From JAVBNW01 sp031551255 (GTDB taxonomy: Bacteria; Bacillota; Clostridia; Christensenellales; UBA1750), in assembly GCA_031551255.1 (NCBI GenBank), contig JAVBNW010000014.1, positions 1 to 7,723 of the forward strand: a stretch of DNA of 7,723 nucleotides. Direction: 5' to 3'. Shown here in pieces: positions 5,392 to 7,723 of the stretch (position 1 is its first letter; every line of letters starts with the position of its first letter). Both the position numbers and the translations under genes were made by a program. The notes under the pieces were generated by a model. The model ran no database searches. It was not told the DNA's origin and worked only from the letters and a program-made list of their open reading frames with translations.

Positions 5392-6061
5392 TCACGGCCG
5401 CTCATATGCCGCATACCGTTCTTCGATCTCATACCCCAGCTTCCGTGCCAATGCCACGGACTGCGCGTTTTGCGCATCCCAATGCGGCGTCAGGCCGCGG
5501 CGCAGGCATTCCTGCAAGAATTTCGCGCAGCACGCAAGCCCCACCCCTCTTAGCCGAAATTCCGGGAGCGTCATCACATCCGTTTCGACCTCGCCGCCAA
5601 AGGTGAGAAACGAACAGCAAACGCCGGCAGGCCGTCCGTCGCAGTAGCGCGCCACATAGCCAAGGCGCGTGCGCAAAAGTCTTCATACGATGCATAGCCT
5701 CGCCCAATTTGCAAGCCGGGGTTCGAATATAGCGCCTCGTCCGTGCGGACGATCGAAAAATCGGCGTCCAAATCGCGTTGATATCGCATCAAGCGCGCTT
5801 GGTCAAACCCCGCGTGGCGCGCATACGCGTCCTTTCGACGCGCCGCATGCCCGGCAGGCCATCAAGGAACGCTACCCAAGCCTCGCTTTTTGGCACGTAT
5901 TGCCTTCCTGCGCATCGATTGTGAAAGAAAGCGGTCAGGGCGGCATCCGGCTCGCCAAGCAAATAGCAAAACCCCGCCAGCGCAACGCTTCCCGCTTCGC
6001 CGTGGCAGATCTCGCCGAATGCGCCCGCCCGGCAGGCATTAAGGAGCAAATCATCGCTCAT
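5392..6061 (-). pseudogene. GNAT acetyltransferase (PF12746-like), broken by two single-base losses
   Basis: Three frames join into one protein of about 223 residues. The first frame (from the ATG at 6059-6061, GAGGAGG 7 bases upstream) gives MSDDLLLNACRAG... to ...GMRRVER. The second continues DAYARHAGFDQARLMRYQRDLDADFS... to ...GYASYEDF. The third continues LRTRLGYVARYCDGRPAGVCCS... to the stop at 5392-5394. Both switches are -1. The first is at an AGG near 5834-5837, where AGGG would restore the frame. The second is at a TTTT near 5675-5678, where TTTTT would restore it. The third frame carries the acetyl-CoA motif RLRGVGLA and a WDAQNAQSVALARKLGY ending, typical of the GNAT_acetyltran family, which includes antibiotic self-resistance enzymes. 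The intact protein reading argues that inactivation is recent, or that the sequence has homopolymer errors. No conserved programmed-slippage heptamer was found. Confidence 0.8.
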
Positions 6062-6119
6062 AGTGGCGCCTCCTCATAGATCGCATGAAATCATTCGCCG
6101 GACAGCCTGAAATACCTGC

Positions 6120-6148
6120 TTGCCGCCCCGGGTTCTATGGCGTATATT
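6120..6148 (+). promoter_or_regulatory. Promoter of the AlkZ-like gene
   Basis: The -35 TTGCCG (6120-6125) and the -10 TATATT (6143-6148) are 17 bp apart. Transcription should start near 6155, giving a leader of about 70 bases before the chosen ATG at 6227. Confidence 0.65.
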
Positions 6149-6158
6149 CACTTCATAT

Positions 6159-6172
6159 GGGCAGGCCTGCCC
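6159..6172. repeat. Perfect 14-bp palindrome in the leader of the AlkZ-like gene
   Basis: GGGCAGGCCTGCCC is a perfect palindrome about 4 bases downstream of the predicted transcription start. Its place fits an operator for a repressor that blocks promoter escape. A chance palindrome in GC-rich DNA is also possible. Confidence 0.4.
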
Positions 6173-6226
6173 GCATAACGCCTTATGCAGCGGCAGAAGA
6201 TGACATTGCCCGAAAGGATGTGCCGC

Positions 6227-7261
6227 ATGGATCTTCACGAACGAAAGCGCATCATTCTCGCCGGCCAATTCTTAACGCGCAGAGCCGAAAGGCGACGCGT
6301 AGTGCGTAGCCTGTGCGGCATCCAATCCCAAGTTACCTCCCATGCGTACCACGCGCTGCGCATCCGCTGCGAAGAGCCGCTCCAGCCCGAAATGTGGGGG
6401 GAAGGGTTTTCCAAGACCTGGTCGCTGCGCGGCACGCTGCACATCATCCTTGACGAGGACATTCCGCTACACCGGCGCGGGTTCGATCGATACTATAACT
6501 TCATGTGTTCCCACGGGTTTCCGCTCGAACGCGAGCGCGCCCTGACTATCGCGGAACAGGTGGTGCGCTTGATCAGCGACGGAATCTTTGAGCGCGACGC
6601 GCTCAAAGACCACCTGAAGGAACTGGGTATGACGTGCGAGGAAGAAGCCCACGTATTCAACGGCTGGGGGGGCCTGATTCGCGAGCTTGCGGAGGATGGG
6701 CGCATCTGTTATAAGGCGCAGGAAAAGAAAGAGCTGAGGCTTTGCCCTCCGGCGGAGAAGGTCGATCCTTCCCAGGCCCAGTTGGAACTGATGCGTCGTT
6801 ACCTTGCGCATTACGGGCCTGTGGCCCTCAAGGATGCTTCCTACTTTTTTTGCGTGCCTCAGGCGAAGCTCCGCGCCTATATGGAGCAGTTGCCCTGCGA
6901 AAGCGTACAAATAGAGGGAAAAACCTGCTTCTATATTCAGCGCGAAGGCGATGAAGGTCTTGGCGGAGACATTCCCGATTGCCTGCTGCTGGGCGGCTTC
7001 GACCCGTTGATGCTCGGCTACGAGAAATACGGCAGCCCTTTTCTGCCCGCGGAACACGTGCGGGGCATTTTTAACTTGACGGGCATCGTATTTCCGGCGA
7101 TCTTGCTCCATGGACGCGTCGTGGGGAAGTGGAAGCAAGACAAGCAAAAGCTGATCTTTACGCCGTTTGAATCCCTTGCGAAAAAAGACAGGGGCAAAGT
7201 GGAGAAAAAGGCGCAAGAGCTGTTTGACGGCATCAAGTCCATAGCGTGGCAGGAGGCCTGA
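6227..7261 (+). CDS. Winged-helix DNA glycosylase-like protein (AlkZ/YcaQ family)
   Basis: The product of 344 residues belongs to the HTH_42 (AlkZ/YcaQ) family, whose studied members are cytoplasmic glycosylases that remove bulky alkylated bases and unhook interstrand crosslinks. Family marks are a QxQ motif (GIQSQ, residues 32-35), the TWSLRGTLHII stretch near 69, and the C-terminal block LLLGGFDPLMLGYEKYGSPFLPAEH followed by GRVVGKWKQ. The middle residue of QxQ is serine, not the aliphatic residue of AlkZ, so substrate or activity may differ. The frame is open from an ATG at 6185, but only the ATG at 6227 has a ribosome binding site (AAAGGA, 8 bases upstream), so the shorter start is used. 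It has its own promoter and is transcribed divergently from the GNAT gene. Confidence 0.85.
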   Translation: MDLHERKRIILAGQFLTRRAERRRVVRSLCGIQSQVTSHAYHALRIRCEEPLQPEMWGEGFSKTWSLRGTLHIILDEDIPLHRRGFDRYYNFMCSHGFPLERERALTIAEQVVRLISDGIFERDALKDHLKELGMTCEEEAHVFNGWGGLIRELAEDGRICYKAQEKKELRLCPPAEKVDPSQAQLELMRRYLAHYGPVALKDASYFFCVPQAKLRAYMEQLPCESVQIEGKTCFYIQREGDEGLGGDIPDCLLLGGFDPLMLGYEKYGSPFLPAEHVRGIFNLTGIVFPAILLHGRVVGKWKQDKQKLIFTPFESLAKKDRGKVEKKAQELFDGIKSIAWQEA

Positions 7262-7302
7262 AACGCCCGGAGCACTCGCCGTTTTGGCGCGTCCGCAATC
7301 CC

Positions 7303-7723
7303 TCAATAGCAATCCCAGTGGTAGACGACGTCGGAGAAATCCAGCGCCGCCAGCATCTTAGGCGCTATAAAGAAATTGGCAATCCCGGAATCGCCCCAAA
7401 GGATGTTTTCACGCGCATCGCTGTCGATTTGCAACAGCAAGGCGGTGTGCCCGGCGAGAGCACTGGGATTTGCGCTATCGCGAGGGTCGGATTGCGTAAA
7501 ATACGGGTAGCCGCCCACCCGGTGGCCGCCCGTTCCGAAGGCCTCCCATACGCGTTCGTATTGCTTGGGGGGAATGTCGAACGCCACCTTTGCGTCGCTG
7601 CCAAAATACCGGCGGTAGACCGCTATAAATGCTTCGTCAAACCGGAAATCCGCCGCGCTCATCGCCTGATATTCCAGCCGGACGCCGAGCTTTCGCTCGC
7701 CGGAAAAGGGAAAGAGATCGGCG
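7303..7723 (-). CDS. YwqG-family (DUF1963) protein, C-terminal part (runs off right edge)
   Basis: About 140 C-terminal residues are visible; the frame stays open to the edge of the window (…ADLFPFSGERKLGVRLEYQAMSAAD…), so the ATG at 7660-7662 is internal, not the start. The family blocks are clear: GGHRVGGYPYFTQSDPR, LLLQIDSD, ILWGDSGIANFFI, and the final LDFSDVVYHWDCY. YwqG proteins of Bacillota have no established biochemical role; some occur in toxin-immunity or polymorphic-toxin settings. The gene converges on the AlkZ-like gene with only 41 bp between the stops. No strong terminator is visible in that gap. Confidence 0.9.
   Translation of the reverse strand, partial: ADLFPFSGERKLGVRLEYQAMSAADFRFDEAFIAVYRRYFGSDAKVAFDIPPKQYERVWEAFGTGGHRVGGYPYFTQSDPRDSANPSALAGHTALLLQIDSDARENILWGDSGIANFFIAPKMLAALDFSDVVYHWDCY

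Noticed and set aside
7277..7289. CGCC-GTTTT-GGCG hairpin between the two convergent genes
   Set aside because: The stem is only 4 bp and neither side has a T-tract, so it is not a supportable terminator.
6467..7312. 281-codon minus-strand frame opposite the AlkZ-like gene
   Set aside because: It is fully antisense to a well-supported family member; its length comes from the GC-rich codon pattern.

Overview
The window looks like chromosomal accessory DNA from a moderately GC-rich member of the Bacillota, probably class Clostridia. The grounds are perfect AGGAGG-type ribosome binding sites, sigma-A type promoters, a BlaI/M56 regulatory pair, a YwqG-family protein, and a short HTH protein coupled to a membrane receptor. 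The phylum is fairly safe; anything finer is inference. No CRISPR array, rRNA, transposase or integrase is visible.

Layout. (1) 1-992, minus strand: a 62-residue excisionase-like HTH protein overlaps by 14 bp the start of a membrane receptor that runs off the left edge. The receptor has an N-terminal anchor, an extracellular beta-rich domain and the start of a membrane bundle. (2) 993-1649: over 600 bp with no convincing gene. It is built like an RNA transcription unit on the minus strand: a strong promoter (1360-1388), the 5' half of a tRNA-Leu (1231-1265) that loses tRNA identity inside the anticodon loop, and a rho-independent terminator (1139-1173). It also holds two long hairpins and several short inverted repeats. 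(3) 1650-3548, minus strand: a BlaI/MecI-type repressor and an M56 metallopeptidase overlap by 4 bp (GTGA), behind a promoter covered by two matching operators. (4) 3594-4676, minus strand: an uncharacterised two-domain lipoprotein. (5) 4881-6061, minus strand: a Nudix hydrolase and, upstream of it, a GNAT acetyltransferase gene broken by two single-base losses. (6) 6120-7261, plus strand: a promoter and a winged-helix protein of the AlkZ/YcaQ DNA glycosylase family. (7) 7303-7723, minus strand: the C-terminal part of a YwqG (DUF1963) protein, convergent with the glycosylase.

How the genes may work together. The repressor-protease pair forms a self-contained switch: the membrane protease should sense something outside the cell and inactivate the repressor that sits on its own promoter. 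Its outer domain is not the penicillin-binding sensor of classical BlaR1, so the signal need not be a beta-lactam. The lipoprotein next to it is a possible partner or cargo, by position only. The Nudix, GNAT and AlkZ-like genes could all serve detoxification or nucleic-acid repair, but nothing in the sequence ties them into one pathway. The least explained object is the interrupted tRNA-Leu with its promoter and terminator intact.
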